Shown in pieces: positions 63,083 through 64,000 of a stretch of DNA of 64,000 bases. The notes under the pieces were generated by a model, which searched no databases, was not told where the DNA came from, and was given only the letters and a program-made list of their open reading frames with translations. Origin of the DNA: Hymenobacter psoromatis. GTDB lineage: Bacteria > Bacteroidota > Bacteroidia > Cytophagales > Hymenobacteraceae. Both the position numbers and the translations under genes were made by a program. Positions within the stretch are counted from its first letter, which is position 1. Every line of letters starts with the position of its first letter. The stretch spans positions 930,001-994,000 of the forward strand of contig NZ_JAIFAG010000001.1 in NCBI RefSeq assembly GCF_020012125.1. The letters are read 5' to 3'.

Positions 63083-64000
63083 TTAAAAGCTTTCTATTAT
63101 TTTTTGTAATTTGGGATATGCTACAAGGAGGTCTAAGTCATTATGGGTTGCCAAGCTTATAATATCCTTCGCTCTTTTAATGCGCTTGAGCATTGGCATA
63201 ATAATACTATTACTATGTTTAATGAATTTGTACAAATCATCAACTGAGGTTGGTAATTTATAGCCCTTATCACCAGAGCTATTACTAGCGATTAAAACGC
63301 CGGAATCTCGAACCTTTCCTACTATTTGTGTGCGAAAATACTGCTCGGATATTTTGTGTTGCCTTCCTGCATCAAGATGGTTGATTAGCTCTTTGGTAGA
63401 TACAAATCCTTTTTTTCTGTATGTAGTATAGTACATTAAGAGAAGCTTAACAAAACTTATTTGGTCTGAGTGGCTCTTGTCATTATTCTGCTTATCTCTT
63501 ACGAAGCTGAGCGCACTTCGTAGAGCCATTTCGGAAACTCTAATATCAAATAAACTATCACAAGTATTAACTTCTTCTTCTAACTTTTCATAGTTAGGAA
63601 AATGATTAATACTAGAAAGACGTGGCTCTAATAATTTTAAAAAGGTTTCTGATTCACTGCTTTTCTTCGTGTCATCAAAGCAATAGCCTAAAGTGCCAGC
63701 CATAAAATCAGCCACTTGTATCATCAAGTTGCTTCTTGAGTTTTCAACTAAGAAGTTAGCTCCTTCAAACAAATCACCTATGTGATTTTTTTGAACATAT
63801 TTCTTAAAGCTTAGCATAAAGTCATTTCCACCATGCTCATCAACTGCTAAAGTTAACTTGGGGAAAGTCTTATAAAGCTCCTTGTAAACAAGGCCATTGG
63901 CAAACTTATAAAAAGATGCTTTGTGTTTGAATCCGTCTGAATACAGAAGCTTTTTATTTATAACTACAGCATAAATCTGAAAATTAAGTTTGCATAATTT
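63083..64000 (-). CDS. DUF3800-family protein (5' end outside window)
   Basis: The frame is open through the right edge, 305 codons in the window. The first part visible reads QIYAVVINKKLLYSDGFKHK with FYKFANGLVYKELYKTFPKL, and later LMIQVADFMAGTLGYCFDDT. These are DUF3800 segments (an RNase H-like/integrase-like fold with a late Asp in the IQ-x-AD motif). The C-terminal about 130 residues (VKLLLMYYTTYRKKGFVSTK; ISEQYFRTQIVGKVRDSGVL; KGYKLPTSVDDLYKFIKHSN) look like a winged-helix extension. Base composition is strongly AT-rich compared with the rest, a sign of recent transfer. DUF3800 genes are often found in defence or mobile islands. Confidence 0.82.
   Translation of the reverse strand, partial: KLCKLNFQIYAVVINKKLLYSDGFKHKASFYKFANGLVYKELYKTFPKLTLAVDEHGGNDFMLSFKKYVQKNHIGDLFEGANFLVENSRSNLMIQVADFMAGTLGYCFDDTKKSSESETFLKLLEPRLSSINHFPNYEKLEEEVNTCDSLFDIRVSEMALRSALSFVRDKQNNDKSHSDQISFVKLLLMYYTTYRKKGFVSTKELINHLDAGRQHKISEQYFRTQIVGKVRDSGVLIASNSSGDKGYKLPTSVDDLYKFIKHSNSIIMPMLKRIKRAKDIISLATHNDLDLLVAYPKLQKIIESF

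Overview
The window looks like chromosomal DNA of a Hymenobacter-like member of the Bacteroidota (Cytophagales). The signs are high-GC coding sequence with TonB-dependent/CarboxypepD_reg, DUF4270, DUF1343 (NamZ) and NFACT proteins, Bacteroidota -7 boxes (TAnnTTTG) ahead of several genes, little visible Shine-Dalgarno signal, and a very abundant nonamer GGGGTAGGG/CCCTACCCC. No transposase, phage or plasmid gene is evident.

Layout. 0-2.4 kb: tail of a LacI-type regulator, two paralogous small exported proteins and a SAM methyltransferase. 2.6-15.3 kb: an assimilatory sulfate reduction cluster read on the minus strand from a SAM-I riboswitch: cysH, cysD, cysN, cobA, cysJ, a TonB-dependent receptor, cysI and a Rossmann-TauE fusion. 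Most junctions hold an inverted repeat. 15.5-30.7 kb: housekeeping genes (pruA, HAD phosphatase, 2Fe-2S ferredoxin, ArsR regulator, NDH-2, nuoM/nuoN, mnmH, selD, a GluQRS-like protein, folA, fmt, NamZ). 30.7-36.1 kb: FtsX-like permease, a Kelch/DUF4270 lipoprotein pair, a PD-(D/E)XK nuclease and an ABM protein.

36.2-43.3 kb is the most interesting part: a J-domain-like gene, two terminator-flanked micro-units, a bacterial Ro60 (TROVE + vWA) gene, a tandem array of four Y RNA-like genes, a PcfJ-like gene and the RNA ligase rtcB. Each Y RNA unit has a conserved two-strand helix motif (5' GGUGCCGU, 3' UUGCCC) around a circularly permuted tRNA-like module: T-arm first, then an acceptor-like hairpin, then (in units 3 and 4) a D-arm. 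This reads as an RNA quality-control or repair locus. Four diverging tRNA-mimic RNAs, and PcfJ placed between them and RtcB, are the unusual parts.

43.4-61.7 kb: MOSC protein, small membrane proteins, tRNA-Leu(GAG), NFACT protein, MBL hydrolase, response regulator and a large hybrid kinase, glycosyltransferase, miaA, pfkA, TerB-like protein, an operon of ECF sigma factor, membrane anti-sigma-like protein, Spy-like protein and aminotransferase, a vWA protein, a lipoprotein and a secreted repeat protein. 61.8-64.0 kb: a small toxin-antitoxin island (VapBC-like pair, DUF2442, two decayed antitoxin fragments) and an AT-rich DUF3800 gene running off the right edge, probably recently acquired.

Long inverted repeats of several families lie between genes throughout and in places supply the stop or start codon of the neighbouring gene.
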